Assembly: GCA_035353395.1 (NCBI GenBank)
Contig: DAOPZL010000105.1
Span: 1-5,028, forward strand
DNA: 5,028 nucleotides
Direction: 5' to 3'
Source of the DNA: UBA1801 sp035353395
GTDB taxonomy: Bacteria > Acidobacteriota > Holophagae > Holophagales > Holophagaceae
Shown here: positions 1-5,028 of the stretch, piece after piece
How the letters are laid out: each line of letters begins with the position of its first letter
How positions within the stretch are numbered: position 1 is the stretch's first letter
Program-made: the position numbers and the translations under genes
The notes under the pieces: model-generated
Told to the model about the DNA's origin: nothing
Seen by the model: only the letters and a program-made list of their open reading frames with translations
Databases searched by the model: none

Positions 1-2016
1 GAGGAGGGTGGTCCCGGCCTGGCGGGCCATGATGACGGGGTCGGTGACGGCCAGGACGGGGGGGGCGTCGATGAGGACCAGGTCGTAGAGTTCCGACACG
101 GACTGGACGAAGGCCTCCAGCCACTTGGACATGAGGAGTTCCGCGGGGTTGGGAGGCAGGACGCCGGAGGTGATGAGGTCCAGGCCCGGGACGGCGGTCC
201 TGTTCACCACGTCCTGCCAGGGCTTCTGGCCCGAGAGGATCGCGGAGAGGCCCTCGCCCCGGTGGTGGAAGCCGAAGGGCAGGTGCAGGGTGCCCTTGCG
301 CAGGTCCCCGTCCACCACCAGCACCCGGGTACCCGCCTGGGCCAGCACGGTGGCGAAGTTGCAGCTCACGAAGGACTTGCCGATGGCCGGGGCGGGACCG
401 CTGATGAGGACCACCTTGTTCCGGGCGTCCATCATGGTGAAGTGGAGGCTGGTGCGCAGGCTGCGGAGGCTCTCCACGGCCAGGTCGTCCGGATGTTCCA
501 GGGCCAGGAGGTGGGCGCCCTCCTCCCGGTGCTCCATGGCCTTCCGGACGGGGGCCTGGGCCGGGCTGTGGGGCACGGTCACCACCACGGGGAGGCCCAG
601 GCGGCTCTCGATGAGGCGGGGATCCTCCACGCCCCGGTGCAGGGCCCGCTTGAGCATGGCGAGGCCCACGCCCGCGAAGAGCCCCAGGAGCCCCGCCAGG
701 GCCATCACCATGGGCTTCTTGGGCTTGACGGGCTCGAGGCCGGGCATGGCGTGGTCCACGATGCGGGCGTTGCCGATCTCCCCGGCCTTGGTGACCTGGA
801 GCTGCTGGGCGTTGTTGAGGAGGGCGGTGTAGAGGTCGCTGTTCACCTGGACTTCCCGCATGAGGCGCACAACCTCCTGCTGGGTCCCGGGGAGGCTCCG
901 CACCCGGCCCTCGATCTGGCCAGACTCGCTCACCAGCTTGTTGATCTGCTGGTTCAGGGTGACCACGACGTCCGAGTCCTCCTTGTAGGTGCGGAGCAGC
1001 TCCTGCTTCTTCTGCTTGAGGGCCAGGACCTGGCCTTCCATGTCCGCGCTCTGCTGGAGCAGCACCTTGGCCTCCTCCGTGAGGTCCACGGAGCCGGTGT
1101 TCCGGCGGAACTGGTTGAGCCGCTCCTCGGCCACCTCCAGCTTGCCCTTCAGCTGGGGCATCTGCTCCTGGAGGAAGGCCAGGGTCTTGGAGGCCTCCTC
1201 GGCCTTGCGCTCGATGTTCTGGTTGACGTACTGGCTGATGACCTCGTTGAGGATCTCGGCGCCCCGGATGGGATTGCGGTGCTCGAGGGTGAGGCCCAGG
1301 ATGTTGGTCTGCTTGCCCTTCTCGGCGATGCGCAGGGAGGCGCGCAGGTCCTCGATGGCCTTGAGCATGGGCTGGCGCGAGAGGAGGAAAGCCTGGCCGG
1401 GCCGGGCCGTCAGCCGGCGGACCTGCAGGAGCAGGGGCTGGCCCTGCCAGCTGGACTTGAGGAGCTCGCCGACCTTGGCGGTGCCCAGGATCTCCTTCCC
1501 GGGCCCCTCCCACCAGAAGTTCCCGCCTTCCTTGGCGACGACGCGGAACTCCAGGCCCTTCATGTAGTCCGGGATCTCGAAGCGGTCCACCAGCAGCTCC
1601 GGCGCGTCCGTCCGGTGGCGCACCAGGGCGTCGCCCGTGAGCCGGTTGAACCTCGGCGCGGCCTGGATGTCCAGGGAGAGGGCCTCCACGGCCCGGCCCA
1701 GCACCAGGTTGCTCTTGAGGATCTCGATCTCCGCCTGGGCCACGGTCGCCTGGTCGAACATGCCCTCCAGGGCCATCATGGCGGCCCCCCCCTGGGAGGC
1801 CTTCTTGTCCTCGATCTGCAGCAGGGCGTTCACCTCGTAGGTCGGGGTCTTGCGCCAGGCGTAGTAGCCCCCCAGGAGCAGGGCCGCCAGGAAGGCCCCC
1901 AGGATCAGGTAGCGGCCGTCCCACAGGTTGGCGATGAGCTCGCCCAGGGATATCTCCCCTTCGGCTTCCGGGTCGTGCATGGGGTCCGAGGGACGGGAGA
2001 GATCGGCGGCGGTCAT
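1..2016 (-). CDS. wzc: Wzc-like polysaccharide co-polymerase fused to BY-family tyrosine autokinase (3' end outside window)
   Basis: Inner-membrane protein that sets polymer length and couples polysaccharide synthesis to export, with cytoplasmic tyrosine autokinase activity. The frame is open from the ATG at 2016 to base 1, giving 672 codons with no stop, so the C-terminus (where the family carries its tyrosine-rich cluster) is not visible. Order of domains: Wzz-type N-terminus from about residue 22; first membrane helix at about 36-54 (YLILGAFLAALLLGG); a large periplasmic part with Glu/Gln/Lys-rich predicted coiled coils at about 265-378; a GNVR-type segment at about 375-455; a proline-rich stretch (P425, P429, P432, P435) leading into the second membrane helix at 436-455; then the kinase. 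Kinase motifs seen: ExxRxxR (E515, R518, R521), associated with ring oligomerisation in CapB-type kinases; Walker A GPAPAIGKS (540-548, K547); Walker A' VVDGDLR (D569, D571, R573); Walker B LVLIDAPP (D650). All key residues are present. It lies 105 bases after wzb, so is probably co-transcribed. The fused form is typical of Gram-negatives. Confidence 0.95.
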   Translation of the reverse strand, partial: MTAADLSRPSDPMHDPEAEGEISLGELIANLWDGRYLILGAFLAALLLGGYYAWRKTPTYEVNALLQIEDKKASQGGAAMMALEGMFDQATVAQAEIEILKSNLVLGRAVEALSLDIQAAPRFNRLTGDALVRHRTDAPELLVDRFEIPDYMKGLEFRVVAKEGGNFWWEGPGKEILGTAKVGELLKSSWQGQPLLLQVRRLTARPGQAFLLSRQPMLKAIEDLRASLRIAEKGKQTNILGLTLEHRNPIRGAEILNEVISQYVNQNIERKAEEASKTLAFLQEQMPQLKGKLEVAEERLNQFRRNTGSVDLTEEAKVLLQQSADMEGQVLALKQKKQELLRTYKEDSDVVVTLNQQINKLVSESGQIEGRVRSLPGTQQEVVRLMREVQVNSDLYTALLNNAQQLQVTKAGEIGNARIVDHAMPGLEPVKPKKPMVMALAGLLGLFAGVGLAMLKRALHRGVEDPRLIESRLGLPVVVTVPHSPAQAPVRKAMEHREEGAHLLALEHPDDLAVESLRSLRTSLHFTMMDARNKVVLISGPAPAIGKSFVSCNFATVLAQAGTRVLVVDGDLRKGTLHLPFGFHHRGEGLSAILSGQKPWQDVVNRTAVPGLDLITSGVLPPNPAELLMSKWLEAFVQSVSELYDLVLIDAPPVLAVTDPVIMARQAGTTLL

Positions 2017-2020
2017 GATG

Positions 2021-2025
2021 TCCTT
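2021..2025 (-). promoter_or_regulatory. Ribosome binding site of wzc
   Basis: AAGGA on the minus strand lies 4 bases before the ATG at 2016. This decides that start over the next in-frame ATG (codon 13, at 1980), which has no comparable motif in front of it. The resulting N-terminus (MTAADLSRPSD) is a short cytoplasmic lead before the Wzz-type region, as usual for the family. Confidence 0.6.
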
Positions 2026-2036
2026 GGGAAAAGAAG

Positions 2037-2105
2037 GGTCAAAGAACGGGCACTCGAGGACGCGACAAGGAAGAAGGTACGGAACGGCACGGTCAAAGCA
2101 AGGGC
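2037..2105. repeat. Imperfect 15-bp direct repeat in the wzb-wzc gap
   Basis: Two copies of GGTCAAAGNANGGGC on the plus strand, at 2037-2051 and 2091-2105, match at 13 of 15 positions with starts 54 bases apart, about five helical turns. On the coding strand each copy contains TTGACC, which resembles a -35 element, but I found no convincing -10 at 16-18 bases for either. It could be a protein-binding site, an internal promoter remnant or chance. Nothing else was recognised in the 105-base gap (2017-2121). Confidence 0.35.
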
Positions 2106-2121
2106 CATGGCCTGCCTGGCC
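2102..2121 (-). other. Small inverted repeat directly after the wzb stop codon
   Basis: GGGCCA at 2102-2107 and TGGCCC at 2116-2121 can form a 6-bp GC-rich stem with an 8-base loop, beginning at the base next to the wzb stop. On the transcribed strand it is followed by TTGCTTTG, too interrupted for a normal U-tract. It might reduce read-through into wzc or stabilise the upstream transcript. In sequence this GC-rich a 6-bp stem can arise by chance. Confidence 0.25.
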
Positions 2122-2601
2122 CTAGGCGGACATGGCGTCGCCCCGGCGGCTGGGGCGGAGCCGGGGAACCCAGGAGGCCAGGGCCCGGAGGATGTGGGCG
2201 TGGGCGGCCCGGTGGGCCTCGGGCCCGCGCCGGATCGGATCGGGGATCTCCTGCTCGGCGGGGGGCAGCCAGTGGCCCAGGAGGAAGACCCGGCCCCGGG
2301 CGCTGGGGGCGAGCTGCTCGCAGGCCTCCTTCTGGGCCCGGTCCATGACCAGGATGAGGTCGGCCCGCAGGGCGAGCTCCGGGGTGAACTGGCGGCCGCG
2401 GTGGGCCCTGATGTCCAGGTCGGCCTCCCGGAGGATGGCCTGGGTCTCCTGGTGCGCGGGATGGCCCACCAGGGCCGCGAGTCCGGCGGAGCTGACATCC
2501 ACGTGGGGTCCCAGGGCGTCCTGGAGGAGGGCCTCGGCCAGCGGGCTCCGGCAGTGGTTCCCCTCGCAGAGGACCAGGATGCGGTGGATGGCCGGGAGCA
2601 T
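2122..2601 (-). CDS. wzb: Low-molecular-weight protein-tyrosine phosphatase, Wzb-like
   Basis: Cytoplasmic phosphatase of 159 residues (family usually about 145-160), expected to dephosphorylate the tyrosine cluster of the kinase encoded next door. The P-loop is CEGNHCRSP at residues 12-20, with nucleophile C12 and phosphate-binding R18 in the C-x5-R-S arrangement; the hydrophobic strand RILVL precedes it and LAEALL follows. SSAG at 37-40 is the conserved second motif. The D-loop is EIPDPIRRG, giving general acid D121 and P122, but position 123 is Ile where the family usually has Tyr or Phe. Position 16 is His where many members have Ile. The ATG at 2601 begins 5 bases after the wza stop with no clear Shine-Dalgarno sequence, so translation is probably coupled to wza. 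Arsenate reductases share this fold, but the kinase and exporter neighbours and the DP loop favour a Wzb role. The name rests on motifs and context. Confidence 0.92.
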   Translation of the reverse strand: MLPAIHRILVLCEGNHCRSPLAEALLQDALGPHVDVSSAGLAALVGHPAHQETQAILREADLDIRAHRGRQFTPELALRADLILVMDRAQKEACEQLAPSARGRVFLLGHWLPPAEQEIPDPIRRGPEAHRAAHAHILRALASWVPRLRPSRRGDAMSA

Positions 2602-2606
2602 CGCGG

Positions 2607-3779
2607 CTAGAAGGCGGACTTCGCGTCGGCCGCCGCGTTGGGGAGGTTGCTGAGCACGGTGGTCGACGGCAGGATCAGGCTGATGACGCGGTTCCAGCGG
2701 ACCAGGGGCCCGGCGTCCACGTAGACGACGTCCCGGGGCTGGAGGGCGAAGCGGTCGGCCAGGACCATGGCCACGGGGTTGTAGGCGTCCAGGTGGAAGA
2801 CGTCCACCGCGTTCTCGGCCTTGCCGCGCCGGAAGACGTAGATGGACCGGGCGTCCGCGCTCTGGTTGGCGATGCCCCCCGCCTCGGAGAGGGCCTGGGC
2901 CAGGGAGAGCTTGCCGTTGTAGGCCGAGACGGAACGCGGCCTGTTCAGCTCGCCCAGGAGGTAGACCGGCGCCTCGTCCCGGTGGTAGACGTGCACGGAG
3001 TCGCCGTCCTTCAGCAGGACCTGGCCGATGCGGTTGCCCTGGGCCATGAGCTCCAGGAAGTCGAGGGTCCAGGTCCGGTCGCCCCGGGAGACGACGACGC
3101 GGCTCTGGTCGGCGGTGGGCAGGAACCCCCCGGCGCGGTTGACCGCCTCGGCGAGGGTGAAGGGGATGTCGGTGACGTTGTAGACGGCGGGCGCCTTGAC
3201 TTCCCCGCCCACGTAGACCTTCTGGGAACGGTAGGACAGGACCTTGACGTCCACCTGGGGCTTCTGGAGCACCTTGTCGAGCTTGGCGGTGAGGAGGTCC
3301 CGGACCTGGATGACCGTGAGCCCGCTGACCTTGACCCGGCCGATGTACGGGTAGAAGAACTGGCCGTCCTCGCCCACCACCAGGCCGGTGGCGGCGTCGG
3401 TGCGGTACTGGCCCAGGGGCATGGTGAGCTCGGGGTGGTCCCAGACGGTGACGAGCAGGACATCCTCGGGGCCGATGCGGTAGGGCTCGGGCTTGGCCAC
3501 CAGGAGGTCCTCGAAGCCCTGGACGGGGGGCCGGGCGCCGAAGGCCTTGACGGTCTCGGGGTTCAGGGGCCGCAGGGTCACCTCCTGGCCGTTCATCTGG
3601 ACCTGCTGGACCTGGGTCTGGACCTCCGTGGGCTGGGTGTCGAACTTCATGCCGGGCGCCTGGCAGCCCGCCAGCAGGAGGGGGAGCGCAAGGCCCAGGA
3701 GCCCGTGGCGCCAGGGGAAAGTCGCCGTCCGGGCACGGGTTCCCGGACGGATTTCTGAAGGTGGAGTCTCAATCAGCAT
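2607..3779 (-). CDS. wza: Wza-like outer-membrane polysaccharide export lipoprotein (Poly_export/SLBB)
   Basis: Forms the outer-membrane channel through which capsule or exopolysaccharide leaves the cell. Starting from the ATG at 3779 the product has 390 residues, close to the family's usual size. A basic stretch with R24 and H25 is followed by the hydrophobic run GLLGLALPLLLAGC; lipobox LAGC puts the lipidated cysteine at 39. A polysaccharide-export domain spans about 100-182 (starts YRIGPEDVLLVTVWDHPEL), followed by SLBB repeats at about 187-232 (VYVGGEVKAPAVYNV) and 271-319 (VYLLGELNRPRSVSAYNG). The C-terminal WNRVISLILPSTTVL (362-376) matches the amphipathic helix that crosses the outer membrane in Wza. 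The frame stays open up to a GTG at 3836, which would add 19 residues, but that GTG lacks a ribosome binding site and would leave 57 residues ahead of the lipid cysteine. Even with the ATG the n-region is long (about 25 residues). First gene of the wza-wzb-wzc set. Confidence 0.93.
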   Translation of the reverse strand: MLIETPPSEIRPGTRARTATFPWRHGLLGLALPLLLAGCQAPGMKFDTQPTEVQTQVQQVQMNGQEVTLRPLNPETVKAFGARPPVQGFEDLLVAKPEPYRIGPEDVLLVTVWDHPELTMPLGQYRTDAATGLVVGEDGQFFYPYIGRVKVSGLTVIQVRDLLTAKLDKVLQKPQVDVKVLSYRSQKVYVGGEVKAPAVYNVTDIPFTLAEAVNRAGGFLPTADQSRVVVSRGDRTWTLDFLELMAQGNRIGQVLLKDGDSVHVYHRDEAPVYLLGELNRPRSVSAYNGKLSLAQALSEAGGIANQSADARSIYVFRRGKAENAVDVFHLDAYNPVAMVLADRFALQPRDVVYVDAGPLVRWNRVISLILPSTTVLSNLPNAAADAKSAF

Positions 3780-3787
3780 GGGCTTCG

Positions 3788-3792
3788 TCCTC
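3788..3792 (-). promoter_or_regulatory. Ribosome binding site that decides the wza start
   Basis: GAGGA on the minus strand is spaced 8 bases from the ATG at 3779, a good distance for initiation. No purine-rich motif lies at the right distance ahead of the upstream in-frame GTG at 3836. This supports the 390-residue product over the 409-residue reading. Confidence 0.65.
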
Positions 3793-3818
3793 GCAAGCGA
3801 CTCAACGGAGGAGATCAG

Positions 3819-3885
3819 ATACAATCTAGGCTCCACGCTGGGCTCAACCGAGATTAAATTTTCCCATAGGAAGCCGGCGCGTCAA
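3819..3885 (-). promoter_or_regulatory. Probable promoter region of the wza operon
   Basis: This AT-richer patch in a very GC-rich window lies between the post-rpoC hairpin and wza. Two partial sigma-70-like arrangements are visible on the minus strand. TTGACG (3885-3880) is followed by TTTAAT (3858-3853), good hexamers but with a 21-base spacer that is too long. TTGAGC (3847-3842) is followed by TTGTAT (3824-3819) at a 17-base spacer, with a poor -10. Neither is convincing on its own; the location and base composition are the main argument. Confidence 0.25.
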
Positions 3886-3903
3886 GGACGGATTCCTTCC
3901 GGA

Positions 3904-3947
3904 CGAAGGCGGCAGGCGCGGGAGAAATCCCGTTCCTGCCGCCTTCG
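3904..3947 (-). terminator. Strong stem-loop after rpoC, possible terminator
   Basis: A perfect 13-bp inverted repeat (3904-3916 with 3935-3947; arms CGAAGGCGGCAGG and CCTGCCGCCTTCG) encloses an inner 5-bp stem (CGGGA 3919-3923 with TCCCG 3928-3932) closed by a GAAA loop, separated by a 2 x 2 internal loop. It begins 19 bases after the rpoC stop. No U-tract follows it on the minus strand (next bases TCCGGAAGG), nor on the plus strand, so it is not a canonical intrinsic terminator. It may terminate inefficiently, with a protein factor, or mainly protect the 3' end of the rpoC message. Confidence 0.6.
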
Positions 3948-3966
3948 CGCAAGGGCCGGAAAAAGC

Positions 3967-5028
3967 CTAGATGTCCTCGCCCTCCACCTCGGTCATGCCC
4001 TGGAGTTCCTCGACGTGCTGGGCCATGCGGCTGTACTCGTCGTCGAAGTCGTCGGGACCGATGTTGTCGGTGTCCGAGATCTCGGGGTACTGGCCCTCCT
4101 CGATCTCGAGGTTCCGGTAGATGTTCATGCCGGTGCCGGCGGGGATCAGGCGGCCGAGGATGACGTTCTCCTTGAGCCCGCGCAGGTAGTCCACGCGGCC
4201 TTCGAGGGCGGCCTCGGTGAGCACCCGGGTCGTCTCCTGGAAGGAGGCGGCGGAGATGAAGCTCTCGGAGGTGAGGGCGGCCTTGGTGATGCCCAGGAGC
4301 TGGGGCTCGCAGGTGGCGGGGGCGCCGCCGTCCTTCATGGCCTGCTCGTTGATCTCCTTGAAGCGGTGCTTGTCCACCTTCTCCTCGACGATCAGCGGGG
4401 TGTCGCCCACGTCGGTGATCATGACCCAGCGCATCATCTGGCGGATGATCGTCTCGATGTGCTTGTCGTTGATGGTCACGCCCTGGGCCCGGTAGACCTC
4501 CTGGACCTCGTTGACGAGGAAGGCCTGGAGGGCCTTCTCGCCCTGGACCTTGAGGAGGTCGTGGGGAGAGACGGCGCCTTCGGTGAGCTTCTCGCCGGCG
4601 CGGATCTCGTCGCCCTCCTGGACCTGGATGTGCTTGCCGCGCGGGATGAGGTACTCGCCCTTCTCCCCGGACTCGGGGTTCTCGACGATGACCTTCTGCT
4701 GGCCGCGGACGCGGTTCCCGTACTTCACGAGGCCGGTGACCTCGCTGATGATGGCGGGATCCTTGGGCTTGCGGCCCTCGAAGAGCTCCGTGACGCGGGG
4801 CAGGCCGCCGGTGATGTCGGAGGTCTTGGCCTGCTGGCGCGGGGTCTTGGCAAGGACGTCGCCGGCCGCCAGCTCCTGGCCGTCCTCCACTTCGATGTAG
4901 GCGCCGGTGGGGATGTTGTAGCGCTGGAGCACCTTGTGGTTGTCCCCCTTGATGTTGATGTGGGGGTGCAGCTTGTCGTCGGTGGGATCGATGATGCGCT
5001 TGCGGAAGCGGCCGGTGATCTGGTCCTT
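3967..5028 (-). CDS. rpoC: DNA-directed RNA polymerase beta' subunit, C-terminal part (5' end outside window)
   Basis: Last 353 residues of beta', part of the catalytic core of RNA polymerase. The frame is open from base 5028 (KDQITGRFRKR...) to the TAG at 3967-3969; the GTG at 4932 is an internal valine, not a start. Residue numbers here count from the window edge. DITGGLPRVTELFEGRKPKD (71-90) matches the segment just after the trigger loop and near the jaw in E. coli beta'. NDKHIE followed by IIRQMMR (about 187-199), GITKAALTSESFISAASFQE (246-265) and LKENVILGRLIPAGTG (285-300) are the strongly conserved C-terminal blocks. The final 50 or so residues are acidic and poorly conserved (IGPDDFDDEYSRM to EVEGEDI), as expected of the lineage-specific tail. 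rpoB would be expected further right. The gene is separated from wza by about 190 bases and a hairpin, so it is likely the end of its own operon. Confidence 0.98.
   Translation of the reverse strand, partial: KDQITGRFRKRIIDPTDDKLHPHINIKGDNHKVLQRYNIPTGAYIEVEDGQELAAGDVLAKTPRQQAKTSDITGGLPRVTELFEGRKPKDPAIISEVTGLVKYGNRVRGQQKVIVENPESGEKGEYLIPRGKHIQVQEGDEIRAGEKLTEGAVSPHDLLKVQGEKALQAFLVNEVQEVYRAQGVTINDKHIETIIRQMMRWVMITDVGDTPLIVEEKVDKHRFKEINEQAMKDGGAPATCEPQLLGITKAALTSESFISAASFQETTRVLTEAALEGRVDYLRGLKENVILGRLIPAGTGMNIYRNLEIEEGQYPEISDTDNIGPDDFDDEYSRMAQHVEELQGMTEVEGEDI

Noticed and set aside
540..548. Walker A of the kinase looked irregular because five residues separate the two glycines (residues 540-548 of the product)
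   Set aside because: This is the normal form for BY-kinases; E. coli Wzc has the same spacing (GVSPSIGKT as I recall it), so it is not an anomaly. In window bases the motif lies at about 373-399.
125..832. Plus-strand open frame of 235 codons opposite the kinase domain
   Set aside because: Arg/Ser-rich off-strand reading with no motif; the minus strand encodes Walker A, A' and B motifs across the same stretch.
2013..2498. Minus-strand open frame overlapping wzb in another frame and running into the gap
   Set aside because: The product is Pro/Ser/Arg-rich with no family resemblance, while the other frame has the complete phosphatase. There is no separate ribosome binding site of note.
262..2610. 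Plus-strand open frame of 782 codons opposite wzc and wzb
   Set aside because: It is a shadow of GC-rich genes. The translation is a low-complexity run of Gly, Leu, Ala, Val, His and Glu with no domain, it spans two well-recognised genes and the gap between them, and the opposite strand carries intact catalytic motifs.
3011..3463. Minus-strand open frame inside wza in another frame
   Set aside because: Its Ser/Pro/Thr/Arg-rich translation is typical of an off-frame reading of GC-rich DNA; it lies wholly within wza.
2793..3758. Plus-strand open frame of 321 codons opposite wza
   Set aside because: Same composition artefact: Gly/Val/Asp/Leu-rich without recognisable motifs, fully inside the wza gene that has signal peptide, export domain and SLBB repeats.
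4217..4900. Plus-strand open frames opposite rpoC
   Set aside because: They lie opposite one of the most conserved parts of beta' and have no recognisable features.
1..5028. Search for tRNA genes, CRISPR arrays, insertion sequences, attachment sites and riboswitches
   Set aside because: None seen: there are no regularly spaced repeats, no transposase-like frames, no tRNA-like cloverleaf in the two intergenic stretches (2017-2121 and 3780-3966), and nearly all remaining sequence is coding.

Overview
The window is GC-rich (roughly two thirds G+C by eye, with third codon positions almost always G or C), bacterial, and coded entirely on the minus strand. Read in the direction of transcription (from 5028 down to 1) it holds the 3' end of rpoC, a short intergenic region with a strong hairpin, and then a three-gene exopolysaccharide/capsule export cassette in the order wza - wzb - wzc. 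The outer-membrane lipoprotein exporter and the fused membrane-adaptor/tyrosine-kinase architecture indicate a Gram-negative (diderm) organism. The RpoC tail and the base composition would fit an acidobacterium such as the Holophagae (Geothrix-like), but that placement is a guess from memory and was not tested.

Layout: 3967-5028 is the last 353 residues of RNA polymerase beta' (5' end outside the window). 3837-3966 is intergenic, with a 13-bp-stem hairpin just after rpoC and an AT-richer patch that probably holds the promoter of the next operon. 2607-3779 is a Wza-like polysaccharide export lipoprotein; its start is reassigned here to an ATG with a good ribosome binding site. 2122-2601 is a Wzb-like low-molecular-weight protein-tyrosine phosphatase, 5 bases after wza. 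2017-2121 is a 105-base gap with an imperfect direct repeat and a small inverted repeat. 1-2016 is a Wzc-like chain-length determinant fused to a BY-kinase, running off the left edge before its C-terminal tyrosine cluster.

How they work together: in the known Wza/Wzb/Wzc systems the lipoprotein forms the outer-membrane exit channel, the inner-membrane Wzc couples polymerisation and export through cycles of tyrosine autophosphorylation, and the phosphatase Wzb removes the phosphates. The glycosyltransferases, flippase and polymerase that would define the polymer are not in the window and would be expected to the left.

Nothing here looks like a previously undescribed system. The points worth a second look are small: the missing aromatic residue in the phosphatase D-loop, the hairpin without a U-tract after rpoC, the repeats in the wzb-wzc gap, and the start choice for wza.
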